From Ruminococcus_G sp050944435 (GTDB taxonomy: Bacteria > Bacillota > Clostridia > Lachnospirales > Lachnospiraceae), in NCBI GenBank assembly GCA_050944435.1, contig JBMNRB010000007.1, forward strand, positions 62,001-126,000: DNA of 64,000 bases, written 5' to 3'. The position numbers were made by a program, and so were the translations under genes. The notes beneath the pieces were generated by a model. The model was not told the origin of the DNA and did not search any database. It worked only from the letters and a program-made list of their open reading frames with translations. Of the stretch, positions 17,362-25,884 are shown in pieces; the first letter of the stretch is position 1; the number at the start of each line of letters is the position of its first letter.

Positions 17362-17522
17362 GAAGTGGAGCCTGCAGTTTCCTGCAGGATAATAGGAAAA
17401 CGGGTGCAATTCCCGCACGGTCCCGCCGCTGTAACGGACGAGCTGCATCTTATCAGGTCACTGGTGCAAACCGGGAAGACAAAGATGCCGCGTTGACTCC
17501 CCAGTCAGAAAGCCTGCCCTTC
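17362..17522 (+). promoter_or_regulatory. Cobalamin riboswitch, long form (cbiK)
   Basis: The leader contains the B12-box signature GGTGCAATTCCCGCACGG directly followed by TCCCGCCGCTGTAACGG (17403-17437), a peripheral arm, and the closing CCAGTCAGAAAGCCTGCCC (17501-17519). This is the full-length cobalamin riboswitch architecture. No strong terminator follows, so control of ribosome access is as likely as attenuation. Cobalamin would lower expression of cbiK. Confidence 0.93.
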
Positions 17523-17681
17523 ATATTGCGATTGCACTGTGGTTACGAACGATGACCTGGTGCACAGGTTCAGCATTTTTTTCTGCTGCAGCTTTTGCGC
17601 CTGTCTGTGTAAAATATTTTCTGCAGATCGGGTGCATTTTTTATGAAAAGAAAATATTACAACACAGGAGGAACACGCCCC

Positions 17682-18482
17682 ATGACGGACGCATCCAAAA
17701 AAGCAATTCTGGTGGTCAGCTTCGGCACCAGCTTTGCACAGACACGAGAAAAAAACATAGACGCCATCGAAGCAGATATCAAAAAGGCTTATCCTGAATA
17801 CCGACACTACCGTGCCTGGACCAGCAAAATGATCATGGCCAAACTTTTAAAACGGGACAACATCAAAATCCCCAATGTCCGTGAGGCCATGGAACAGATG
17901 CACGCGGACGGCATCACCGATGTGATCATTCAGCCCACCCATGTAATCAATGGGATTGAAAATGATCTTATGAAAGAAGACGCTCTGTATTATCAGAATC
18001 TTTTCCGCTCCATCACCTTCGGCAATCCCCTTCTGACTACAGAGAAGGACAATCACCGGGTAGTCCATGCTGTTGCTTCCCAGTTTGCACCCCTTTTGGA
18101 CGATCAGACTGCTCTGGTTCTGATGGGACACGGCACCACCCATTTTGCCAATTCCATTTACGCCGCTTTAAACTTCAAATTCCAGGATGAAGGATATTCC
18201 AACATCTTTCTGGGTACTGTGGAAGCCTATCCCACCATGGACTCTCTTTTGAAAGCCGTGAAAAAGGCCGGTGTAGATAAAGTACTTCTGGCCCCCTTCA
18301 TGATTGTAGCCGGCGACCATGCCACCAACGATATGGCCGGTGATGAAGAGGAATCCTGGAAAGTCCAGTTCGAGAATGCCGGATTCTCTGTAGAGTGCAT
18401 TCTCAAAGGTCTCGGTGAATATCCAAAGATCCGCGCCCTCTTTATCGATCACATCAAAGACGCCATTGCATCTGCATCATAA
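17682..18482 (+). CDS. cbiK: Sirohydrochlorin cobaltochelatase, anaerobic type
   Basis: CbiK inserts Co(II) into sirohydrochlorin, the entry step of the anaerobic cobalamin pathway. The ATG at 17682 (MTDASKKAILVVSFGTSF) follows AGGAGG and gives 266 residues, the usual CbiK length. The metal-binding histidines are in LMGHGTTHFAN (about residue 145) and VAGDHATNDMAGD (about 207), the two-histidine pattern of the class II chelatases. No signal peptide is seen, unlike periplasmic CbiK forms. It is on the opposite strand from the main cob operon, with its own riboswitch and terminator. Confidence 0.95.
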   Translation: MTDASKKAILVVSFGTSFAQTREKNIDAIEADIKKAYPEYRHYRAWTSKMIMAKLLKRDNIKIPNVREAMEQMHADGITDVIIQPTHVINGIENDLMKEDALYYQNLFRSITFGNPLLTTEKDNHRVVHAVASQFAPLLDDQTALVLMGHGTTHFANSIYAALNFKFQDEGYSNIFLGTVEAYPTMDSLLKAVKKAGVDKVLLAPFMIVAGDHATNDMAGDEEESWKVQFENAGFSVECILKGLGEYPKIRALFIDHIKDAIASAS

Positions 18483-18493
18483 ATCAAAGCCCC

Positions 18494-18515
18494 GGGGCCC
18501 TATAGGGCCCCTTTT
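18494..18515 (+). terminator. Terminator of cbiK
   Basis: GGGGCCC (18494-18500) pairs with GGGCCCC (18505-18511) around a TATA loop and is followed by TTTT. It also lies at the end of the convergent cobalamin operon. Confidence 0.85.
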
Positions 18516-19374
18516 AAAATTTATTTCTGATCTCTTCGTTTCCCTGCTCCAGGTACTTCTCTGCAGTCTTCCTGTCTCCCAATATTTTTTCAAAAGCTTC
18601 GTACTCCTGCTCCAATGCTTTCCCGTGAAATACCATCCAGGCTCCGGCATCCGTTCCGGAAGCCATCTTCACTCCCAGCGCAGCCGCCTGTCTCACCGTA
18701 CAGTCCTGGGTATGGAGAATTTTTTTGATCTCCTCCTCCGGAAATCTTCCTTTTCCCTGCAGATTTCTCACGGTAACCAAAGTGGGAACCCACACGACTC
18801 CATTGTCTTTTAACGCCTGCAGACTGTCTTCATCCTGATAATTGCCGTGCTCCAGAGAATCCACCCCAGCCAGCGCAGCCTCCCGGACTCCGTCTGCTCC
18901 ATTGGTATGGGCCATCACCGAAAAGCCTTCTTCATGGGCAATATGCACCATTTCTCTCACCTGGGAAAAATCCAGCCGCTCTCCTGTAATTTTCCCCGCA
19001 CATTGGAAATCCATAATGCCGGTGGTCATGATTTTAATAAAATCACCGCCCAGCCGGCGTACCTCTTTCACCAGCGCGGCATATTCTTTCATATCTTCAA
19101 AGGCCTTTCCCACAATGCTTCCATAACAGCCTTTCCTGTAGATTGCAAAAACCGGAGACCGGTAAGTGATGCCATAACCCGCCGCCAGTTCTTTCGCCCG
19201 CAGGGACACCCGCAGGTGATCGCCTCCATCCCTGACATAAGTAATCCCCCGCTTTTTATATTCTTCCAGATGGCTTCGGATACAGGCCTCATCTACTTTT
19301 TCCAGATGACGGTCATGGGCATTCCGGTAATTCTGCCCATCCATAAAAATATGGATATGACAGTCGCATTTCAT
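18514..19374 (-). CDS. Metal-dependent amidohydrolase, last gene of the cobalamin operon
   Basis: The 286-residue product belongs to the amidohydrolase superfamily (imidazolonepropionase/prolidase-like branch). The metal ligands appear in the standard order: HIHIF near residue 6-8 (HxH), the lysine in FIKIMTTG, H in VMAHTNG, H in SLEHGNY, and D in SGTDAGAW. No signal peptide is present, so it acts in the cytoplasm. It follows cbiC after only three bases and precedes the end of the operon, so it should be made together with the cobalamin enzymes. It is not a recognised step of cobalamin synthesis. A role in trimming or salvaging corrinoids or lower-ligand precursors is possible but is only an inference from position. 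Confidence 0.8.
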   Translation of the reverse strand: MKCDCHIHIFMDGQNYRNAHDRHLEKVDEACIRSHLEEYKKRGITYVRDGGDHLRVSLRAKELAAGYGITYRSPVFAIYRKGCYGSIVGKAFEDMKEYAALVKEVRRLGGDFIKIMTTGIMDFQCAGKITGERLDFSQVREMVHIAHEEGFSVMAHTNGADGVREAALAGVDSLEHGNYQDEDSLQALKDNGVVWVPTLVTVRNLQGKGRFPEEEIKKILHTQDCTVRQAAALGVKMASGTDAGAWMVFHGKALEQEYEAFEKILGDRKTAEKYLEQGNEEIRNKF

Positions 19375-19377
19375 GGC

Positions 19378-20019
19378 CTAATCCCTCTTATCATCAATTT
19401 TATAAAGCAGCGCGTTGACGATGCAGGCTGCAATATTGCTGCCGCCCTTTCTTCCTCTGGCCACGATATAGGGAACTTTTGTCTCCATAATCAGTTCCTT
19501 GGACTGTACCACATTTACGAATCCCACCGGCACGCCGATAATCAGCTCCGGCGCGATACGTCCTTCTTCTATAAGCTCATACAGACGTACCAGAGCCGTA
19601 GGAGCATTTCCTATGGCAAAGATCAGCGGCCGATTCATGGACGCCGCCTTATCCATACTGGCGGTGGCCCGGGTGGTGCCGTTTTTCTTCGCCGCCTCCG
19701 CCACGTCTTCGTCGGACATAAAGCAAAATACTTCGCCTCCGTACCGGGCCAGAGCCTTTTTATTGATTCCCGCTTTTGCCATCTGAGTATCGGTTACGAT
19801 GCATGCGCCCTTTTTTATGGCCTCCATGGCCTTTTCAACCGCGTCTTCTGAAAAACACAGATTATCTGCGTAATCAAAATCCGCGCTGGTATGAATACAG
19901 CGCTTGATGATCAGCTCCTGATCTTCGGGAAGTTTTCTTCCGCCCAGTTCTTCTGTGATAATTTCAAAGCTGCGTGCCTCGATTTCCCTTGGTTTCACAT
20001 TTTCCAGTTCAATTTTCAT
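19378..20019 (-). CDS. cbiC: Cobalt-precorrin-8 methylmutase
   Basis: CbiC (CobH) moves the C11 methyl group to C12 to form cobyrinate. The 213-residue protein has the catalytic histidine at H43 in RCIHTSADFDYA, the same position as in characterised homologues, followed by ACIVTDTQMAKAGINK and VGVPVGFVNVVQSKE, both family blocks. It sits between cbiP and the amidohydrolase in the same operon. Confidence 0.95.
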   Translation of the reverse strand: MKIELENVKPREIEARSFEIITEELGGRKLPEDQELIIKRCIHTSADFDYADNLCFSEDAVEKAMEAIKKGACIVTDTQMAKAGINKKALARYGGEVFCFMSDEDVAEAAKKNGTTRATASMDKAASMNRPLIFAIGNAPTALVRLYELIEEGRIAPELIIGVPVGFVNVVQSKELIMETKVPYIVARGRKGGSNIAACIVNALLYKIDDKRD

Positions 20020-20028
20020 CGTCGTTCC

Positions 20029-21540
20029 TCACAATCCCTGTTCCAAAATTTCGTAGATCTTTTTCATATCCAGATGCTTTCTGAGCTCGCTGGCCAGAAT
20101 ATCGTACTGACTTTCCTTAAATTCCTGGAAATCCACACCGGTAATCTGATCCGTATCGATTCCTTTTTTCTTTCCCAGGGCGGCCACTACGCCTTTGGCC
20201 ACTGCTTCTTTGTCAAAAACTCCATGTACGTAAGTACCGTAAATGTTTTCTCTGTAGGCGCCGTCCGGTTTCTTTTCTGCCTCTCCTGCGTAATTTTCAA
20301 TCTCCGTCAGCGCGCAGACGCCTTCTTTCAGACGGGACGCTCCCATATGTATCTCATATCCTTCCAGTTCCACACCGGAGAGACCTTCCAGCACGCCCGA
20401 AACCTGCTGGAATTTTCCCCGTACGCGGGTTCTGGTTTTCTCTTCCTCAAACACAGTATCCATGGGCAGCAGCCCCATTCCCTTGATGGTTCCTCCTGCC
20501 TCCACATGGAGGGGATCACTTAAGGTTTCTCCCAGCATCTGATATCCGCCGCACACACCGAAAATTACCTTGCCGGCCGCCGCCGCTTTGAGTACGGCCC
20601 CCTCCATACCGGACTGGCGCATCCACAGCAGATCTTCCATGGTATTTTTCGTTCCCGGCAGAATGATCATATCCGGATTTTTCAATTCCGAAAGATGGCT
20701 GACATACCGCAGAGAAACTCCTTCCATACTTTCAAAAGGATTAAAATCGGTAAAATTGGATATTCTGGGAAGACGGATCACCGCAATATCAATCTGTCCC
20801 ACTTCCTGATTCCGATCAAACCGCTCCGTCAGACTGTCTTCATCCTCCACCTCAATGGACAGATAAGGGGCAACGCCTACCACCGGAATTCCGCTTTTTT
20901 CCTCCAACATGGAAATACCCGGATCCAGGATTGTCTTGTCTCCCCGGAACTTGTTGATAATCAGTCCTTTTACCATTTGGCGCTCATCCTCTTCCAGCAA
21001 AGACACGGTACCCAAAAGCTGAGCGAAAACGCCGCCCCGGTCAATATCGCCCACCAGCAAAACGGGAGCTTCAGCCATTTTTGCCATCCCCATATTGACG
21101 ATATCTTCGTCTTTCAGATTGATCTCCGCCGGACTTCCGGCTCCTTCAATCACAATGATATCATTTTCACGTGCTAAGCTGGAAAAGGCTTCCATAATTT
21201 TCGGTACCAGCTTATGCTTATATGCAAAATATTCCCTGGCGCTCATATTTCCCAGAACTTCTCCGTTTACAATCACCTGAGAACCCATAGCGTTGGTTGG
21301 TTTCAGCAAAATGGGATTCATCAAGACACTGGGTTTGATGCCGGCCGCCTCCGCCTGCATCACCTGAGCCCGTCCCATCTCCAGTCCTTCCTCCGTAATA
21401 AAGGAATTCAGCGCCATATTCTGCGATTTAAAAGGAGCCACCCGGTAACCGTCCTGTTTAAAAATGCGGCACAGCCCTGCAGTCAAAAGACTTTTTCCTG
21501 CGTTGGACATAGTCCCCTGCACCATAATTGCTTTTGCCAT
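20029..21540 (-). CDS. cbiP: Adenosylcobyric acid synthase (glutamine-hydrolysing)
   Basis: This enzyme amidates carboxylates b, d, e and g of adenosylcobyrinate a,c-diamide. The 503-residue product has an N-terminal dethiobiotin-synthetase-like ATPase domain (VQGTMSNAGKSLLTAGLCR, then VIEGAGSPAEINL) and a C-terminal class I glutaminase-like domain with the nucleophile in FGVCGGYQMLG and the histidine in YGTYVHGVFDKE. It lies 16 bases downstream of cobD. Confidence 0.96.
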   Translation of the reverse strand: MAKAIMVQGTMSNAGKSLLTAGLCRIFKQDGYRVAPFKSQNMALNSFITEEGLEMGRAQVMQAEAAGIKPSVLMNPILLKPTNAMGSQVIVNGEVLGNMSAREYFAYKHKLVPKIMEAFSSLARENDIIVIEGAGSPAEINLKDEDIVNMGMAKMAEAPVLLVGDIDRGGVFAQLLGTVSLLEEDERQMVKGLIINKFRGDKTILDPGISMLEEKSGIPVVGVAPYLSIEVEDEDSLTERFDRNQEVGQIDIAVIRLPRISNFTDFNPFESMEGVSLRYVSHLSELKNPDMIILPGTKNTMEDLLWMRQSGMEGAVLKAAAAGKVIFGVCGGYQMLGETLSDPLHVEAGGTIKGMGLLPMDTVFEEEKTRTRVRGKFQQVSGVLEGLSGVELEGYEIHMGASRLKEGVCALTEIENYAGEAEKKPDGAYRENIYGTYVHGVFDKEAVAKGVVAALGKKKGIDTDQITGVDFQEFKESQYDILASELRKHLDMKKIYEILEQGL

Positions 21541-21556
21541 CCTTTGTCCTCCTTAC

Positions 21557-22585
21557 TCACAGCACTTTTTCCAGTACCGCGATCAACTGTATATTTTCCC
21601 GGTGATTTTTCACCGCTGTCCTGAAATATCCTCTGCCCAGGCCCGGATAATTGCTGCAGTCCCGAATCAGAATCCCTTCTTCCAGACACCTCTCATAAAG
21701 ATCCGAAGGCCCCTGAAAAAAGATGTAATTGGCCTGGGAATCATATACCTGAAGTCCCAGCCGCGCCATTTCCTTTTTCAGATAATCCCGCTCTTCCCGA
21801 ACAAGAGCCTGAGCCTTTTTTACATACTCCCTTTCCTTCAGCGCCGCAACACCGGCTGCCTGGGCGGGAATCGATACGTTCCATGGCTGAGTAACCCGCC
21901 CCATGGCCGTAAGCAGCTCTCCATTGCCGCTTATGCCATATCCCAGACGGATGCCTGCCATGGCATACCGCTTCGTAAATGCTTTCAGCAGAAACAGGCT
22001 GTCACAGTCCTTCACCATTGGTTTCAGAGAATACTTCTCTCCATCGTCCACAAAATCCAGAAAACATTCATCTGCCACCAGGAAAATTCCCTTTTTCCGG
22101 CAATGTTCCAAAATTCTCAAAAGGAAAGACTGTTCCGTAAGAAAACCGGTTGGATTATTGGGATTGCACAAAAACAGAAGATCTATATCCTCCGTCAGAA
22201 AAGAAAAGATATCCTCATCCAGCCGCAGCTTTTTCATGGGATACGAGATGATCTCACAGGCTATGGCCTCCAGCGCCTGTCCATACTCCGCAAAAGTGGG
22301 AGCGGGCAGAACGGCTTTTTTCGGACGCAGGGCGAACACCAGAGAAAAAATCAGTTCCGCCGCTCCATTTCCGCAGATAATGTTGGATTCCGGCTGTTTT
22401 TCGTAATCAGCCAGCGCCCTTTTTAGTTCCGTATACCCAATGTCCGGATAGTTGGAAAGCCGATTCAGACTTTCCGCTGCCGCATCCACCACCGATTTCG
22501 GAGTGCCCAGCGGATTAATATTAGAAGAAAAATCCAGCACATGGGGATGACGGTATATGTCTCCTCCGTGAATCTGTTCCTTCAT
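21557..22585 (-). CDS. cobD: L-threonine-O-3-phosphate decarboxylase (aminotransferase fold)
   Basis: This PLP enzyme makes (R)-1-aminopropan-2-ol phosphate, the linker between corrin and lower ligand. The start at 22585 (MKEQIHGGDIYRHPHVLDFS) is favoured over one at 22609 because GGAGG lies six bases upstream and it makes an ATGA overlap with cbiB. The 342-residue product shows DFSSNINPLGTP, the CNPNNPTG block, and the PLP lysine in LKAFTKRYAMAGIRLGY. HisC-like aminotransferases share this fold, but the cob context decides the call. Confidence 0.93.
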   Translation of the reverse strand: MKEQIHGGDIYRHPHVLDFSSNINPLGTPKSVVDAAAESLNRLSNYPDIGYTELKRALADYEKQPESNIICGNGAAELIFSLVFALRPKKAVLPAPTFAEYGQALEAIACEIISYPMKKLRLDEDIFSFLTEDIDLLFLCNPNNPTGFLTEQSFLLRILEHCRKKGIFLVADECFLDFVDDGEKYSLKPMVKDCDSLFLLKAFTKRYAMAGIRLGYGISGNGELLTAMGRVTQPWNVSIPAQAAGVAALKEREYVKKAQALVREERDYLKKEMARLGLQVYDSQANYIFFQGPSDLYERCLEEGILIRDCSNYPGLGRGYFRTAVKNHRENIQLIAVLEKVL

Positions 22586-23568
22586 CCCAACCCTCCTTTC
22601 ATCATCCATACCACCAGAATACGAATCGCTCCAAAGATAATCAGCGCCATCAAAGCCGATATATACAGAAGTTTGTTGGCTCTGGGAATATCCTGGATTT
22701 CCACTTCTCTTAAAGGATCTCCGATGGTTGGTTTCTCGTACAGTTTTCCAAAATAATAGGCATTTCCCGCCAGCTGAATTTCCAGGGCGCCTGCCATCAC
22801 AGATTCTGTCTGCGCTGAATTGGGACTGGCATGATTATACCTGTCCCGCCGGAAAATGCGGAATGCATTTTTCCCGTTGAATCCCCCCGCAAAAGCAGAT
22901 AGGTTCATAATAAGTCCCGCCAGTCTGGCCGGCAGATAATTAACCACATCGTCCAGTTTTGCCGCGCAGGTTCCAAAAAAACGGTAACGGTCATTTTTAT
23001 ACCCTACCATGGAATCCATGGTATTTACTCCTTTATAAACAAATCCCAATACAGGCCCGCCGATCATCATGTAAAACAGCGGCGCAATCACGCCGTCAGA
23101 GGCATTTTCCGCCACGGTTTCCACCGCAGCCTTCGTAACGCCTTCCCGGCTCAGATTCTGGGTATCCCGGCCCACAATCATAGATACCGCATGGCGGGAT
23201 TTCTCCAGATCCCCCGTCTGCAGCGCCCGATATACCTGCATACTCTCATCTTTCAAGGCTCTGGTGGCCAGAATCTGATAACACATGACGGTTTCCACCG
23301 CAGCTCCCAGCCATTCACTCAGATAAAAAGCGACGTACAAAATGACAAAGGGAATGATTCCAGAAATCGCCGCCACCAGTATCACAAGAAATACGCCTGC
23401 CGTCCGTTCACCGTTCTTTGTTTTTGGAAAAATCCTGCGCAGCCCCTTTTCCAGAACCGCGATCAGATTGCCAATCAGCCGTATGGGATGATACAGCCAT
23501 CTGGGATCTCCTACCAGTAAATCTATCAAAAAGCCTAAAATAACAGCCAGTAATGTCCATTTAATCAT
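22582..23568 (-). CDS. cbiB: Adenosylcobinamide-phosphate synthase
   Basis: CbiB is an integral membrane protein that attaches aminopropanol (phosphate) to cobyric acid. The 328-residue product opens with a hydrophobic segment, then LLVGDPRWLYHPIRLIG, the family signature, and has ENASDGVIAPLFYMMIGGP and NSAQTESVMAGALEIQL further on. It overlaps cobC and cobD by four bases on either side. Confidence 0.95.
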   Translation of the reverse strand: MIKWTLLAVILGFLIDLLVGDPRWLYHPIRLIGNLIAVLEKGLRRIFPKTKNGERTAGVFLVILVAAISGIIPFVILYVAFYLSEWLGAAVETVMCYQILATRALKDESMQVYRALQTGDLEKSRHAVSMIVGRDTQNLSREGVTKAAVETVAENASDGVIAPLFYMMIGGPVLGFVYKGVNTMDSMVGYKNDRYRFFGTCAAKLDDVVNYLPARLAGLIMNLSAFAGGFNGKNAFRIFRRDRYNHASPNSAQTESVMAGALEIQLAGNAYYFGKLYEKPTIGDPLREVEIQDIPRANKLLYISALMALIIFGAIRILVVWMMKGGLG

Positions 23569-24185
23569 CTTGCTCTCTCCCCGTCCGCTGCCCTGTTATC
23601 AAGTTTGCCGCAGACAGTCACCTCTTTCATTCCTTTTCTCCATCGCTCTTCATCCACCGCCGCTTCAAAACCGCAGCCGTTTTTTACCTGCCAGTCATAA
23701 AATTCCCGGTGAGGAACTGCAAAACGCTCCAGCACCGCCATAATCGTTCCCCCGTGGACGATTAACGCCGCAGCCGATACCCGGGAATTCAGGGCATCTT
23801 CTACCACTTTCTCAAATCCTCTCACACAGCGGCTGCGGAATTTTTCCTGGCTTTCTCCCTGGGGAAACGCCATCGTACCGCCGCTGTCGATCCACTGCTG
23901 ATACCGGGAATCCCCTTCCAGTTCTTTATAGTTTTTATTTTCAAAGGCCCCGAAATCACACTCTGCCAGATCTGCCTCCAGCTGTACAGACTGTCCTGGA
24001 TATATCAGTTCCGCTGTCATCACACATCTGCAGAGAGGGCTGGCATACACCTTCGCCGCCGGCGGATATTTTCTGTCTTTCAACAGCTTAATTCCTTCCT
24101 GACACAGGGGCTCGTCCGTCCTTCCAATATATCGTCCCAGCGTGTTCCCGCGGGTAATACTATGCCGGATCAGATACAGCTTCAT
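23565..24185 (-). CDS. cobC: Histidine phosphatase family protein, probable alpha-ribazole phosphatase
   Basis: The 206-residue protein is a phosphoglycerate-mutase-type phosphatase: YLIRHSITRGN carries the phospho-accepting histidine and first arginine, and LIVHGGTIMAV the second histidine. In the cobalamin operon such a protein removes phosphate from alpha-ribazole phosphate or from adenosylcobalamin phosphate. The assignment to CobC rests on position between cbiB and the cobU/cobS genes. It overlaps both neighbours by four bases. Confidence 0.85.
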   Translation of the reverse strand: MKLYLIRHSITRGNTLGRYIGRTDEPLCQEGIKLLKDRKYPPAAKVYASPLCRCVMTAELIYPGQSVQLEADLAECDFGAFENKNYKELEGDSRYQQWIDSGGTMAFPQGESQEKFRSRCVRGFEKVVEDALNSRVSAAALIVHGGTIMAVLERFAVPHREFYDWQVKNGCGFEAAVDEERWRKGMKEVTVCGKLDNRAADGERAR

Positions 24186-24559
24186 CCTTTAATCACCTGC
24201 CCTATTCCGCAGACAACCCGCACCACTTCCGACGAATATTCCGCCAGCTTCGTACAGACTCTGCCGGTGGTTTCTCTGTACTTCCGGTCGAAAGCCTCTA
24301 TGGGAACAACGCCGTAACCCAGTTCATTGGTTACAATCACCGCTTCTGGATTCTTCTCCCGAAGCTTCTCCGCCATCTCCGATATATCCTGGCCTTCTTT
24401 CAGCATTCTTTTGATATATTCATGGAAATGATGAATTCCTTCCTCTTGATAGATTTCGTCTTTAAGACAATCTCTGCCGTCTGCCCAGCGCTGAATTCCA
24501 TACCGCTGCCGGGCATACTCTGTCTTCCCCTGAAAGGCACCTCCGATAATCAATTTCAT
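24182..24559 (-). CDS. Short CobU-like protein (second copy)
   Basis: The 125-residue product has the CobU P-loop at its start (MKLIIGGAFQGKTEYARQRY) and a good CobU C-terminal half (IVTNELGYGVVPIEAFDRKY, then RETTGRVCTKLAEYS and VVCGIGQVIKG). The stretch in between, which in full-length CobU carries the histidine that takes the GMP group and the HR-x-x-R pattern, is missing. The ATG at 24559 overlaps cobS by four bases (ATGA). The same frame stays open through cobS to 25264, but that extension is a shadow of cobS. The protein may keep kinase activity only, or act as partner of the full-length copy two genes upstream. Confidence 0.75.
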   Translation of the reverse strand: MKLIIGGAFQGKTEYARQRYGIQRWADGRDCLKDEIYQEEGIHHFHEYIKRMLKEGQDISEMAEKLREKNPEAVIVTNELGYGVVPIEAFDRKYRETTGRVCTKLAEYSSEVVRVVCGIGQVIKG

Positions 24560-25335
24560 GCTCCCATTCCTCCTGTTATAATCAAAACCACAGCCACCGC
24601 CAGCGCCATCACCAGCTCGCAAACGGACAGAAACCATCCGGCGATATCTCCCGTCGTCCCTCCGAAGTACTTCATGGCCAGATGATGATAATAGGCAAAA
24701 ACCGCTGCTGCGCCCACAAGCGCCGCGCCGCCCAGCAGCGGATTCAGATAAAGCATCAGAACCGCCAGGCATATCCCATAAACGATCATAGTAATCTGAA
24801 CTCTTCTGGTGCTGGCCCCCCGCGCAAACGCTGCAACAGAACCATCTTTCCTTGCTTTTGGGAAAGTGACAATAGCATAAGCACTTAACGTCCGGGACAG
24901 CATGAATCCAGGGGCCAAAGCCGCAATCCCCGCCATATCCAGCTGACTGCAGATACCGTAATAAAAGACAAAATACACCACGGCGGTGATAACGGCAAAG
25001 GCTCCTGCATGGGAATCTTTTAAAATCTCCAGGCGCCGTTCTCTGGACTGCCAGGAACTCATGGCATCCGCCGTGTCCAGAAGGCCGTCCAAATGAATGC
25101 CTCCTGTGATAAATACAGAGATCAGCAGAAGAACCGCCGTGAAAAAGCCGTGAGCCATCGTTACATGGATCCCAATCACTCCCCAGGCATACCAGAGAAG
25201 GCCGATCACCGCGCCTACCCAAGGCCAAAAGCACATGGCGTAAGCCATATTCTCCTCTTTCCATTCACATCTGGGCATGGGTATTTTCGAATACATGGAA
25301 AATGCGATAATAAAACTCTGATACAGCCCTTTCAT
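24556..25335 (-). CDS. cobS: Adenosylcobinamide-GDP ribazoletransferase (cobalamin synthase)
   Basis: CobS is a membrane enzyme that joins adenosylcobinamide-GDP with alpha-ribazole(-phosphate). The 259-residue product is strongly hydrophobic with several membrane segments. It shows the acidic signature GGIHLDGLLDTADAMSSW near residue 60-75, which binds metal in this family, and YAIVTFPKARKDGSVA later. It overlaps the genes on both sides by four bases. Confidence 0.95.
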   Translation of the reverse strand: MKGLYQSFIIAFSMYSKIPMPRCEWKEENMAYAMCFWPWVGAVIGLLWYAWGVIGIHVTMAHGFFTAVLLLISVFITGGIHLDGLLDTADAMSSWQSRERRLEILKDSHAGAFAVITAVVYFVFYYGICSQLDMAGIAALAPGFMLSRTLSAYAIVTFPKARKDGSVAAFARGASTRRVQITMIVYGICLAVLMLYLNPLLGGAALVGAAAVFAYYHHLAMKYFGGTTGDIAGWFLSVCELVMALAVAVVLIITGGMGA

Positions 25336-25862
25336 TCTCTTTTTTCCTCTCCTTTTATCGTAATCGGTATGCCGTATACCACTTCCGTCACCCGGTCAGC
25401 CATAGCTGCAAGAGACACATTGATTTTTCCCAAATACCTCTGATACTGTAACGTCTCTTCTTCGTACTCCATGCCATCAGAAAAAATTTCATTGGTCACG
25501 ATGACCAGGTTTTCCACCATGTCCGCCAGATACCTCACTCCGGACAGCACAGAAGGAACCGTCAGCGCGCCTGCCCCTTCTTCCTGGTACATCTCATTGG
25601 CCACCAGATTGGACATGCATTCCAGGAGTACATTGCTGTCCTCTGGGAGCTGCAGCTTTCTTAAATTAGTATAACATTCCACGGTAATAAACTTTTTCGT
25701 ACTGCGCATTCGGCGATGCCGCTCAATTCTCTGGTAACTCTCCTCATCAAAGGGATACATAGTGGCGATATAAAAACGCTTCGCCTCTCCCAGATTTACC
25801 AGGCATTCCTCCGCGTAAGCAGATTTTCCGCTGCCGCTTCCGCCTGTAATCAGATGTATCAT
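25332..25862 (-). CDS. cobU: Adenosylcobinamide kinase / adenosylcobinamide-phosphate guanylyltransferase
   Basis: The 176-residue protein starts MIHLITGGSGSGKSAYAEE, a clean CobU P-loop, followed by FYIATMYPFDEESYQRI and ERHRRMR, which holds the histidine that becomes guanylylated. The start at 25862 follows GGAGG at eight bases; an upstream frame to 25925 is less likely. The C-terminal block is unusual: NEIFSDGMEYEEETLQYQRY stands where typical CobU has NE-x-G-x-G-IVP and then R-x-FRD. That typical block is present instead in the short CobU-like protein two genes on. Confidence 0.85.
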   Translation of the reverse strand: MIHLITGGSGSGKSAYAEECLVNLGEAKRFYIATMYPFDEESYQRIERHRRMRSTKKFITVECYTNLRKLQLPEDSNVLLECMSNLVANEMYQEEGAGALTVPSVLSGVRYLADMVENLVIVTNEIFSDGMEYEEETLQYQRYLGKINVSLAAMADRVTEVVYGIPITIKGEEKRE

Positions 25863-25884
25863 GATCCTTTCCTCCCCCACGTTC

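Noticed and set aside
24560..25264. An N-terminal extension of the short CobU-like gene
   Set aside because: The extension is the antiphase reading of cobS. The ATG at 24559 begins with a P-loop and overlaps the cobS stop in the same way as the other genes of the operon.
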